Made by a program: the position numbers and the translations under genes. From assembly GCA_028641055.1 (NCBI GenBank), contig CM054062.1, positions 178,890,726 through 178,954,725 of the forward strand: DNA of 64,000 nucleotides. The letters run 5' to 3'. How positions within the stretch are numbered: position 1 is the first letter of the stretch; the number at the start of each line of letters is the position of its first letter. The notes under the pieces are model-generated. The model was not told where the DNA came from, did not search any database, and worked only from the letters and a program-made list of their open reading frames with translations. Below, piece after piece: positions 45,537-55,432 of this stretch. This DNA comes from Alopecurus myosuroides. Lineage: Eukaryota > Streptophyta > Magnoliopsida > Poales > Poaceae.

Positions 45537-48305
45537 ATGGCCTCTCCGTCGTCCTCACCGGCCCGTGCCTCCATCGACGAGCTTTTGGGCGACCTGGATC
45601 CACAGCTGGGGTCGCCCAAGCATGCCGGCGGCGGGCCGGAAAGAACCACGGCATCCGCGGCGGGCGGAGGAAACGCTTTCGCCGCCACGGACGTAGCGGG
45701 CCCAAGCACGACAACATCCCCGCCGTTCGCACCGGAAACGGCGGGGGTCAAGACTCACTCTCGTGGCACTGAGCGCTTCTCCGCCGGAGCTGACGAAGAA
45801 GCAGAATTTGTCGGAATTTGGAATCAGAGTGATACTTCACTCGTCCTCCTTCGTCGGATGTCAAGGGACAGATTAATAGTTAAAGGCAAATGGCGGATCT
45901 CGAAGAATGAGCCAGAGCCCAAGCCAAAGGAAGGTGAACGCGTCCTCCTCACTTCTCATATCACGAGAGGTATGGGTTTTTCCCCTTCCGCCTTTTTCCT
46001 AGACGTCCTCAATTTCTATGGTGTCCAACCACATAATATCTCTCCAAATTCCATCCTCCAATTAGCTAGTTTCCAAGCTCTTTTCGAAGGGTATCTTGGA
46101 ATAACTCCCAATTTAGACTTCTGGCATTATTGTTTCGAGGTAAAACACAATATCACAAACGGTGTCTCGCCCATCTGCGGTACCATATCTTTTATCCTCA
46201 GAAACTTTAGGGAAGAATGGTACCCCAGGATAAGAATGCCGAAACCTGACCAATCTTGGCTAGGTTCTTTCTTTTATCATCAAGACATTCCGTTCCCCAA
46301 CAAAGAAACCGGACTTCCTCCCTTTGTTAATTCTGCCGCCATTCCTCATGAAAATTGGACACTTGAAATAACAGAGGATTTGCCTGAAAGCCTGATGAAA
46401 ATAAAGCGTCGCATTGCCAAACTTTCTTCTTCTCAACCACCTTTGGTTTGGAAAGATATCGTGTTATGCTGGTTTGGACGTCGCGTACAACCTTTATCCC
46501 TTCGTTCCCGACTTCTTTGTGAGTACACGGGACCGGAAGACAGCATGAGAGGCACTGATAGATCCTTTAGCAAGAAGGATTTTGTCGAACGCCTTCATCA
46601 GATAGTTGCCGCCGATAGCCAGGTTGAAGAGAGTCTAGCCATATATCATGCGGAAAATCTGGTTCCTAAGGTACTTTTCTTCCCTTGTTTCTGAGTTTCC
46701 TCAGATTATCTTCTCTCTTCATTTTTAACATACTGCTGATTCTTTCCTAGTTTAACGAACTTGGAGAAGATGATCTTGCTTCTGATGCTGAAATCAGCCA
46801 ATTGTATGCCGAGTTTTACAACACCCAAAAGCGCAAGAGGCAAACTACCATCAAAGAAGAATTCCCTTCTGCAGCTGCAGAAAAAAGGGGGAAAACGAAT
46901 ATGCCAATGGGCGGAAATCTTCAATCACCCGTCAGAAACGAATCCATTCCTGCTCCAGATGATATCCGAGTGAAAGAAGAACTTTTCGACGAACTCGGAT
47001 ATATTCGTCCGGAAGCTAAGAAGTTTTTTGCTCCTGCGCCTCTGGTTCGCCCTTGGCCGCAAAATGGATTAGTTATCCGCAACAATATCGCATTCTCGCC
47101 CCGGCAGGTCATACACGATGGCCTTCACCACGTAGGAATTCTTTTCATGGAATATGCCCGAGAATTCAAGGAGACCTTAACTGATTTGCGAGAAATGAGC
47201 CAGGTAATACCTCTAGCCCCCAAGCATTAAGTTGAAAATCTAAATTCCTCTTAATGATTCTTTGTATGCTTGTTCAAACTTAAGCATCTGGCTTTCATTT
47301 CCATGTTTCAGCATTCCGCAGATGCCATAAACGTGGAAGTTTTGAAAAAACTTAGCCTCAAAAGCAAAGAAGTAAAAACACTTCAATCTGCTATTGAGTC
47401 AAAGAGCAACGAACTGGCGTCGACTCAAAAGCAATTATCCAAAGCCACCGGTATTTTTCTTCGTGTTTGTTGACTTTTGCTGGAAAGTTTTTTCTAAATC
47501 TTGCCGTAATGTCGGATTATTTTGTCCCTGCTTTCCAGCTGCTTTAACCAAAGCCAAGAAGCTCACAGCGAACGCTGCTTATTTTTCTCAACTTCGTGAA
47601 GAAAACTCCAACCTTCAAAGAGAACTTTCAAAAGTTCGAGAAGAACTGGAAGCCAGTAATCTAGCCCTTGGGATTGCGCAATCCAAGGCTTCTTTGCAGG
47701 CAGCAGAGGATAAATCCATTATCAATGATTTAGAAAGTATGCTATTTCCTCGTATGAAAGAAAGCGATGAAATTGACGCGGTTCTTGGTAAGTTGACTTC
47801 TTTTACCAATACTTTCATGCCATATTCTTATATTTTCTAATCTTTGCCTTTTGTCAAAAAAGCAGGAAATTTTCCAGGGATTTCTCGGACGGAAAAGATC
47901 CGGGCCTTTGGGAAGATATGGAATTCAATCAGAAATGCAGGAATGCATTTACTTAATAAATTCCTGCCTACAAGCAGTATACAATTCTCAGAAGTTTACC
48001 GACTTCCGGATGGCATTATGGAAGTAGCAAATTCGAAGGAATCTTTCCTTCGCTCTGCAGCACGGGGTGGTGCGCGAATGGCACTTGGCCTCATGCGCTT
48101 ACACTACCCTGATGCAAAATCCTGGCGTGTAGCATCCGGTATTCCTCAAGAATGCTCAGAAGCACAAATAAATGCAATCTTTAAAGAAGTTGAAGGCCAT
48201 GCCACGCAGATTGCTTCCATGGTAAATATCTCCATTACTTATCCGGAAGAAGAAGTGCCCGCAGCCCCCGAGAATGATGGCAGTGATGAAGACCCAGAAA
48301 TTTAA
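45537..48305 (+). CDS. Intact five-exon antisense gene of element F (Transposase_28-like, coiled coil)
   Basis: The molecular role is unknown to me. Exons are 45537-46670, 46751-47203, 47312-47450, 47539-47787 and 47866-48305, in phases 0, 0, 1 and 1 with GT-AG borders throughout. The total is 2415 nt, an uninterrupted 804 aa. Residues 1-100 are Ala/Ser/Pro-rich. About 135-210 match the Transposase_28 ('putative gypsy type transposon') region (RGMGFSPSAFF, VQPHNISPNSILQ). About 312-345 has WFGRRVQPLSLRSRL. A basic cluster, KRKR, lies near 405. Exons 3 and 4 (530-658) form coiled coils, and the tail is acidic. I chose the ATG at 45537 because it is the first after the TATA box. B carries a decayed homologue in the same position. 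It lies antisense to the genomic RNA, so its introns survive retrotransposition. Confidence 0.85.
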
Positions 48306-48899
48306 AGGGGGCGCACTTAACCTGGATGATGGATGCGTATAGTAGCTTCTTTACAATGTAACTCATATTGTAATACTTCTATGTCATTTGTCGAAACAAG
48401 AACTCCGCCTTTTGCGATTTCAAACTTCTTGCAAAGTTTTTCCGGGTTTGGCTGCTCCTTTATCTTCTAAGTAATCTGGTATATATGCTTTAACTGTTCT
48501 TAGTGTTTGAAATGGCTCAAATAGCACTATGAATCGTTATGCCGAGTAACTGGGGACGAACCAAGCAGTTTTGAAACTCGAAAGCATGAATCATGCTAAA
48601 GGCATTTTTACTAACGAGTTCCAGTAACCCAGCATACGCACGATCAGATAAGACTTAGAGAAAACAAGGAACTGTTCTGAAACTTGGGCACGCAGGCACA
48701 ATCCGAGTTTCCTTTAACCTTTAACAGGCCGAATCATTCAGCTTTTAAACACCGAGCACGCAGGCACAATTCGGGTCAACATTGAGTATTTGTAAGATCA
48801 TTGGGAAATAGAAAAAGCGGAAATATTTTGTACTTATAATGAATATGAATTCCGATAACTTTATTTCATGATCTCAAAGATGTTTACATAGAAATTGAA
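48306..48899. other. Spacer between the two convergent genes of F
   Basis: About 600 bp, AT-rich, with no frame of interest. It would hold the 3' UTR of the antisense gene and possible poly(A) signals. The short repeat CACGCAGGCACAAT occurs at about 48689 and 48758. Confidence 0.5.
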
Positions 48900-50111
48900 C
48901 TAAGTGTAGAAGGGACGTAATTGCTGGATACTCCAAGGCCTATTTGTCTCTCCTAGTTCAGCATCTATTTTTCTCTTTCTTTTGCGATTCGGCTTTTTGG
49001 GATCATCCTCCGTATCTCGAATGTCGACAAGATAATATGATCCATTCTTCATGGATTTACTGATGACAAATGGTCCTTCCCATACTGGGGCCAATTTGTG
49101 CTTTCTTTGCTGCACCAATCTCAGCACCAAGTCACCTTCTTTAAAAGAGCGATGCCTGATTTTCCGACTATGATAACGTCGTAAACCTTGCTGGTAGATG
49201 GCGGATTTGTGCTTTCTCTCGTACTCCTCAATTTCTTCCTTCATAATTTTGATGTCATTATGGGTTTGTTGGAGGTGTTGCCGAGATCTAAGCAGTTGTT
49301 GCTGTTGCCGTTGGAAAGCTTGTCTCCTGGCTTCCAGCATCTCAGGGGGTTCATTGGGTCCCACTGGAGTTTGTAATAGTTCTTGCTCTTCCAGTTCTGT
49401 CATTGGTGGAGCAGTGATTTCCTTAGATTTCTTTTCCGTGGGCTTTGTGCCACTAATATCTCCAACTTCCAGGTTTTCATCAGCGAGATCAGCTGACTTT
49501 TTCTTCCGGAGTTTATACTGGAGTTTTTTAGAAGCACGGTGCTTTTTCTTGGAAGAGGGAGGTTTTTTGACAGGTTCATCCTCTGTCATCTCCTTGACAT
49601 TAGGAAATATCGGAGAAGTTTCTCCGTCTTCCCTCTCCTCTGCTGGCGGAGGGGTTTTAGGGCTTTCCTGGCTATCGGCACCCGTTGTATCGGCTGGTTT
49701 TGCCATTAGCACTTCATGGAATCCCTCTTGAAAGGACTTAACTTTTCTTACGAAGGCATCATCATCTTCGTCTTCGGATTCGAAGTTATCCGATCCGGTT
49801 TCCGACTCCAATCTCGCGTCAATGGCGGCAAGCACGGACTCTGTTTCCGAGTTCATCGTCTGGTTGACAGATGTCGGATCTTCCGTCTCTGTGACGGGTA
49901 TTGGTTCTTCCGTCTCTGTGACGGGTGTATCGTTGTCTGCCTCTTGCACGAGATTTCCGTCATCCGTGTTTTCGGCGATCTCGGATTGCACCATGCCGAT
50001 AAAGTGCGTATCACTGTTTTGTCGGCGATCTGAGCAAAATCCGGCATCATAGTCGTCTTCGACTTGGTATAGGGCGGGTGGGAGATAATTGCTTTCACCG
50101 CAAAACCCCAT
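48900..50111 (-). CDS. Gag N-terminus fused to integrase C-terminal tail (element F)
   Basis: This open frame of 403 aa starts at the first ATG after the primer site (50111, MGFCGESNYL). The N-terminal two-thirds is acidic, with a twice-repeated VTETE motif, a KKKHRASKKLQYKLRKKK basic cluster and a Gln/Arg-rich coiled coil (RRQAFQRQQQQLLRSRQ), like the gag start of B. It then passes in frame into the integrase tail: YQQGLRRYHSRKIRHRSF, WEGPFVISK, and the end WSIQQLRPFYT, matching B's YHSRK...WEGPFIVSK. Capsid, protease, RT, RNase H and the integrase core are deleted between them. The frame stays open across the junction, so the fusion may be expressed. Its role could be binding a partner's particle or chromatin, but this is a guess. 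Confidence 0.8.
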   Translation of the reverse strand: MGFCGESNYLPPALYQVEDDYDAGFCSDRRQNSDTHFIGMVQSEIAENTDDGNLVQEADNDTPVTETEEPIPVTETEDPTSVNQTMNSETESVLAAIDARLESETGSDNFESEDEDDDAFVRKVKSFQEGFHEVLMAKPADTTGADSQESPKTPPPAEEREDGETSPIFPNVKEMTEDEPVKKPPSSKKKHRASKKLQYKLRKKKSADLADENLEVGDISGTKPTEKKSKEITAPPMTELEEQELLQTPVGPNEPPEMLEARRQAFQRQQQQLLRSRQHLQQTHNDIKIMKEEIEEYERKHKSAIYQQGLRRYHSRKIRHRSFKEGDLVLRLVQQRKHKLAPVWEGPFVISKSMKNGSYYLVDIRDTEDDPKKPNRKRKRKIDAELGETNRPWSIQQLRPFYT

Positions 50112-50314
50112 TGCTTCCGCGGTTAATCCGATAAAGATATTAGCAGATCCAATCGGTAAAACGCAGGCACTTACCAGATGGTTTTGCGCCGGGATGTAGG
50201 ATCCGTTGTCGAGGAAGCGCCCGACATCGTTGTCGAATTCCAAGCTTCCGACGGTGATCGATCTTCCGATTCCGCCCAATATCCCAGATCGGAACTTCAC
50301 GCCAGACGTCGTTT

Positions 50315-50332
50315 GCCCCACGGTGGGCGCCA
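50315..50332 (-). other. Primer binding site of element F
   Basis: The minus strand reads TGGCGCCCACCGTGGGGC with a two-base gap (AC on the plus strand) to the LTR, identical to A and B. Confidence 0.88.
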
Positions 50333-50334
50333 AC

Positions 50335-50917
50335 TGTCGAGACATCGTAGTAGTTTTCATAGACTGGGGTGCCATGAGACTACGGTAGAGACGTGGGGTA
50401 ACGGGATAGCGTAGTAAACACAGAACACGGGATTTACCCAGGTTCGGTACGTCGCGACAGTACGACGTACCTACTCCTGCACTTCTCACTATGAGGGACT
50501 AAAGCCCGTATAATAAGGTTACAATGTAAGGGAATAGATCTAGCTACTCGTCGAGGATGAACTTCCCGGCGAGTTGCGCCAAGCTTAAGCTAGAACCTAG
50601 AACCTTGGAACTAAAGGAACTTATTGAACTTATGAAATCTATCTCCCGTCCGGCTTTATATAATAGCCGGATTAGGGCTTACAGAACCAGAAACCTAGAA
50701 GACTACGTTTAACTTGTAACTTGGAAAGTAAGGAATCCGTCTTCTCCTCCAAGTCAGATCACGCGGGCCGTGATCCGGGTTCTTCTAGAATCCGGCTTCT
50801 ACGCGTTGGACTACTGGGCCGCCCAATGGACCTAAACCCATTACCTTGCAGGCCACCCTGGTAGTCCAGCTCTTTTGTCTACCATCTCCTATACCCCTAT
50901 TCGGTATATATCCGACA
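50335..50917 (-). repeat. 5' LTR of element F
   Basis: It has the same length and ends as the other copy, with one mismatch by eye. The minus strand carries ATTATATAA at 50656-50664 between CCGGCT and AGCCGG, the likely promoter of the sense transcript. Confidence 0.95.
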
Positions 50918-50922
50918 GTGGA

Positions 50923-51345
50923 AATTTCCTCTTATTAGTATCAATATCTTTCATATACTTGGAATAAGGAGGTAACTTAATAGCACCAGTCAAAGGAATT
51001 TGCAAGAACAGAGGTTTCATCCACTCACAAAATTTATTATAATGTTCTTCTTGTTTAGTCTTAAGAGAGTTACTAGGAAAAGGCAAAGGTTTTTGCACCC
51101 AAGGTTTTCTTTCTTTACCATGCTATCTAACAACAAAATCTTCTTTGTTATACTTTTTATGTTTAGGAGGTGTTTCAGGTTCTTCTTCACGTTCTTCCTT
51201 ATTGGAGGTATCATTTTTATCATTATCATTAGCATGTTCATTACCACTTTAAGTTTCACCATCAGAAATAGATATACTATTAGGATCTTTAATAGGTTGT
51301 TTATCATCATCGTTATCATTAGACTCTCTAATTCTTTTGTATTTC

Positions 51346-51423
<78 letters not shown>

Positions 51424-53118
51424 GGACAGCTAACAACATTTTCATCTAGCATACTCTTGTTCAAGCCTTTTTGGGTGTCCCTCATGATATAGAGGATCCT
51501 GAGTGGAAGTACCACCTCTAGTTTTAACACTACAAGCTTCTTTTTTAACATGATTAGACATCTGAGAAAATAAATCATTTTGCACTTTAGTGAGTTGTTC
51601 AATTTGAGTTTGAATCATTTCAAAATGCTTAACAAGACCCTTAACATCATTAACATGTCTTCCCAAAGTATCATGCAATTTTTTAATAACGAGATAATTT
51701 TCATTCAGTTGGTTTTGAACTTACTCATTAAAATGAGTTTGTTTAACAATGAAAACATAAAATTCATCTAAGCATTGATTAGAGGTTTATTTTAAGGAAT
51801 ATAGCCAGCATCAAATTCATAAGATAGTGTACCTCTACCATAGAAGGGTGCGTGGTAGGCTCACATAGTGTTTTAATATGAGGTATATTCTTGACATCTT
51901 CAGATTCAATACCCTTCTCTTTAATAGTTTTCTCAGCTTCTTGCATATCTTTAGGGTTAAGGAAAATATCTCCTCTCTTCTCTGGTGAGGGTAATGGTGG
52001 AGGCTCGGGAATATTCCAATCATCATGGTTCTTGGCTATATTACCCATCAATTCTTCAGCTTCATCTGCGGTTCTTTCCCTAAAAATACAACCAGCACAA
52101 CTATCCAGGTATGTCCTAAATTCAACAATTAGTCCATTATAGAATATATAGTAAGCTCATTTTTAGTTAAACCGTGGTCAGGTATACCCTTAAGTGTAGC
52201 ACAAAACCTCCCCCGAGTTTTGGGAAGTTTTGCATCCTCAAGTAGTTTGAAATTAAAACTCTTTTCTAAAGCAACATGTTGCTTATGAGCAGGAAAATAT
52301 TTCTCGCAAAAGACACGAGTCAAGCATTGAGGGCTCTCAACACATTTGTATGGTAATTATCAGACCAAATCTTAGAATCATTCTTTAATGAGAAAGTAAG
52401 CAATTTAACCACATAATAACCTCTTATCAATTTTTTATCAGAAAACAGAGCACCAGTCTAAAAAAGTTTAGTCAAATGAGAAACAACATCATCATTTTAT
52501 TTACCACAAAACGGGTCAGCTTCAATCATAGGAATAAGTGAGAGGTCAATATAGAAATTAAACTCACCATCTTTAAGGTTTATACGTGATTTGGCAAATT
52601 CAAGATCAGCAACAAACTTGTTTTTCATTGAATGTTTCTCAAGCAGCTTCTTAAAACTCTCAGGATCAGGAGAAATTTCATAACCCATATATTCTTTAAA
52701 GAATTTAGCATCAAGTGAAACATATTTATCATTAATATAATCACTTTTACAACTCTTAGGACCGGGATATTCAGGTGATTGTTCACATGAATATAACAGT
52801 TTAGCAAAAAATTAGCATGTTTAATTTCTTTTGCTTTAGCAATTTGTCTTTTAAGAAAGGAACCCAGCGAACCAGAAGTATCAATCATAGTATAAGCATC
52901 ATCAAATTCAACAAACTTGGCAGTATTAGCATGTGATGGTGTAACAAGCTTATTTAAAATAGAAGGTGAATCAACTGTAACAAAGGTGTTCAGAGTTGTA
53001 CCTTTCCTTGCGGTGGAAGATAATATCGGAACCTTTGGAGCTGTGATCTATACCATGATGGATAATAAATTGTAGCAAACAAAATAATTCTCAAATGAAC
53101 TTATAAATAAAGCTACAG
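50923..53118 (-). pseudogene. Gag remnant of element E
   Basis: Broken minus-strand frames carry Athila-type gag pieces: an N-terminal region near 52620-52890, FCEKYFPAHK with KGIPDHGLTKNEL (52129-52323), and an acidic PPPLPSPEKRGDI segment (about 51960). A long ATT/AAT repeat interrupts the last part. There is no zinc knuckle and no continuous frame. Confidence 0.65.
51346..51423. repeat. (ATT)n microsatellite, about 26 units
   Basis: A perfect ATT run on the plus strand inside the E gag remnant. It yields poly-Ile and poly-Asn false frames on the two strands. Confidence 0.95.
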
Positions 53119-53136
53119 CCCCCGGCAACGATGCCA
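53119..53136 (-). other. Primer binding site of element E
   Basis: The minus strand reads TGGCATCGTTGCCGGGGG, close to the Asp-tRNA site TGGCGCCGTTGCCGGGGA. It lies 11 bases from the LTR end, which is farther than usual. Confidence 0.7.
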
Positions 53137-53147
53137 GAAAATAGTCT

Positions 53148-54576
53148 TGATGACCCACAAGTGTAGGGGATCGCAATAGTCTTCGAGGGTAAATATAGAA
53201 AAATTTATTAATTTGACACACGGGGAGCCAAAAAAATACTTGACTTAATAACTGAGTTGTTAATGCAGCTGCACGTGGAAAATAACTTTCTTGACACAAT
53301 TTGTTAGTAGTAACGGTGAGATGGTGGCGGTAGTAGTGTGATAGTAGCACTAGCAGTAAAATAATAGTAGCAATAGTAACAACAAATGTAAACAAAGTGG
53401 ACAACATTGCTAAAAACACCGTAGGCGTAGGGATGAATGTACGGGCGTTGCATGAATGAGATAAACCATGTAATAGACTTAACATAAGGTAGCACAAATA
53501 TATAAGAGAGCATCCAAGTCAATAACAATCATAGGAATGTATCCCGAAATTAGTTGTACGTGCTTGCAATAAGAACTTGCACAACATATTTTGTCCAACC
53601 ATCCCATTGATGCAGGACAATTTTTAACTAATGGTAATTAAGGTACTTGTTTCACCAAGTATCATATCAAAGCATTAACACTCAATGGATACATGCAATC
53701 CTCAAACTAAAATCCATCCCCTCTGATATCCCAACCTCGCACCTTCGTGTTCGCAGGTTCCGGACAATAATAGCTACATACAACTCGTACATATGATCTA
53801 AAACAATATTTATATTCATGAAAATATAACATGTTCAAATCTGAAATCATGACACTCGGGCCCTAAGTGACAAGCATTAAGCACTCCAAGTTGCAACAAT
53901 GATAATTAACAATAATAGTGGATACTAGGCATCATGCCCTATCAATCTCATGAACTATTACATGATCGATTACATCCAATTCCTACCATCCCTTCTGGCT
54001 ACATCAGATAATTACTTACACATCAAAGGGGGAATCATGGATGGTTGATGAAGAGATATTGGTGATGACGATGGCGACGATCTCCCCCGAATCCCCATCC
54101 CGCCAGGGTGCCAGAACAGGAAGTTCTATCTCCCATATTAGGGTTTCGGGTGGCGGCGGAGCTATGTATCGTATTTGGGAAAATCCTTCAGGGGTTCTCT
54201 CTTTTGGGGATGAAATGTCATATGTACCAAAGGAGAACCCCGGGGGCTAGTCCTAGGACACGAGGTGACTCCAGGCGTGTCCCCTGTGACATGAGGTGGC
54301 CTCTAGGCGTGGCCAGTGGGCACGATTGGCATCCCTCTAGTGTTCCTGGGGCCACCTCCAGATGTCCTTCCGACTCCGAGAGTCTTCCGGTGAAAAATAA
54401 TTTTGGTGAATTTCTTGGAATTTTCTAAGAAAGTTGACTTCTGCACACAAATAGACACCAAGGATAATTCTGCTGAAAATAGCGTCAGTCCGTGTTAGTC
54501 TGATCCAAATCATGCGAATTAGAGGGAAAAGAACAACAAAAGTGTTTGGAAAAGTAGATATGTTTGGGACGTATCC
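53148..54576 (-). repeat. 5' LTR of element E
   Basis: It starts TGATGACCCACAAGTG on the plus strand and ends GGGACGTATCC, where CA is expected. It is about 1.43 kb. The body includes a GC-rich part (54240-54390) with the degenerate repeats GACACGAGGTGAC and GACATGAGGTGGC. Confidence 0.7.
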
Positions 54577-55432
54577 TGAAATTAAGGGTCACACACTTAA
54601 AACAGTAGAAGCAGAATTGGGCTGGAAATGGACTCCAAAGTGAGTTGTTTAGTAGCAGCCCATTTGGAACCTAAAGGGTCACACACTTCAACTTAAGGAG
54701 TTTGGGGTTTTAGGGTTGCCATTTCCGCACCACTTTCCACCACAACCACCGTCTCTCCACGCCCTTGCCGCCCACGTGGACCTAGCAGTACGGTGAGCGG
54801 TGCTTCCACGCTGCACGTGTGGATACCGATAGAGGTGTTCCATCTGTAGAACTTGGAAAAGCCGCCAAAATGAGCTATTCATGGGTGAGATGGGACCCGG
54901 AGGATTCGTACGACTAACCTTCCTCGACCCACTTCACCAAGATCACACAACGCATCTAGTGGTAATCCCGTGATCTATACCATCAGCAGAATTTGGTTGA
55001 AGCGGTAGATTTTTCTTATCTGCGCTAGTGTAGCCTATCCGTTTTCCTACAGTTACAAATCTTGTTTTGATTACTCAAAACTGTAGAATTCACACTTTAA
55101 GTATAGAGCCTTCATGATGAACCGTCTAACTTGTCACTATGCACCAACAATTGTAGATGACCGTATGGGCGTGTGCAATTTAACCTAAAATTATATACCC
55201 AAAATATGGTACCATGCTAGTGCAAATTCAATTCTAGTAAGTTCTACATCTTGTTTGATTTTCTCCAATTAATCATATCTATAGAAAATGATAAAATAAT
55301 ATTTTTATTTCATTTTTTTTAATACATGGTATACGCAATGCTAATGATACAACAAGTCATATGCACAACATGGGGTAAAAATATTAAATATTTTTACAAA
55401 CCTAGATTGGGTACTCAAAAGTAGAAGGTCCG
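54577..55432. other. Unclassified DNA between E and the long LTR-like sequence
   Basis: There is no supported gene. The 15-mer AAGGGTCACACACTT occurs at 54584-54598 and again at 54674-54688. I cannot assign either to an element end. Confidence 0.45.

Larger units (their letters stand above)
44412..50917 (-). mobile_element. Young non-autonomous Tat-type element F
   Basis: This 6,506-bp element has 583-bp LTRs (44412-44994 and 50335-50917) that I find to differ at a single base (C against G near 44803/50723). The TSD GTGGA lies at 44407-44411 and 50918-50922. It shares its primer site with A and B. RT, RNase H, protease and the integrase core are absent. Two open genes remain: a five-exon antisense gene on the plus strand (45537-48305) and a gag-integrase-tail fusion on the minus strand (48900-50111). 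Near-identical LTRs imply very recent insertion, so it must have been mobilised by proteins of another element. Confidence 0.95.
39488..54576 (-). mobile_element. Gypsy element E, Athila-lineage (Sabrina-like), lacking RT and integrase
   Basis: This leftward element has a 5' LTR at about 53148-54576 and a truncated 3' LTR at about 39488-39675. The two share TGAAAAATAATTTTGGTGAA and GTGTTTGGAAAAGTAGATAT. The primer site is at 53119-53136 and a purine tract at 39676-39687. A gag remnant (50923-53118), a protease remnant (about 43840-44411) and a 3' Athila ORF-1-like remnant (41745-42905) survive. No RT, RNase H or integrase motif is seen. Element F sits between gag and protease. The Sabrina resemblance is from memory. 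The left end is lost by truncation, so no TSD can be given. Confidence 0.7.

Noticed and set aside
51000..51602. Poly-Ile and poly-Asn frames
   Set aside because: Produced by the ATT microsatellite in the E gag remnant.
54584..54688. The repeated AAGGGTCACACACTT as a target duplication
   Set aside because: The copies are 15 bp, 90 bp apart and enclose no element ends.
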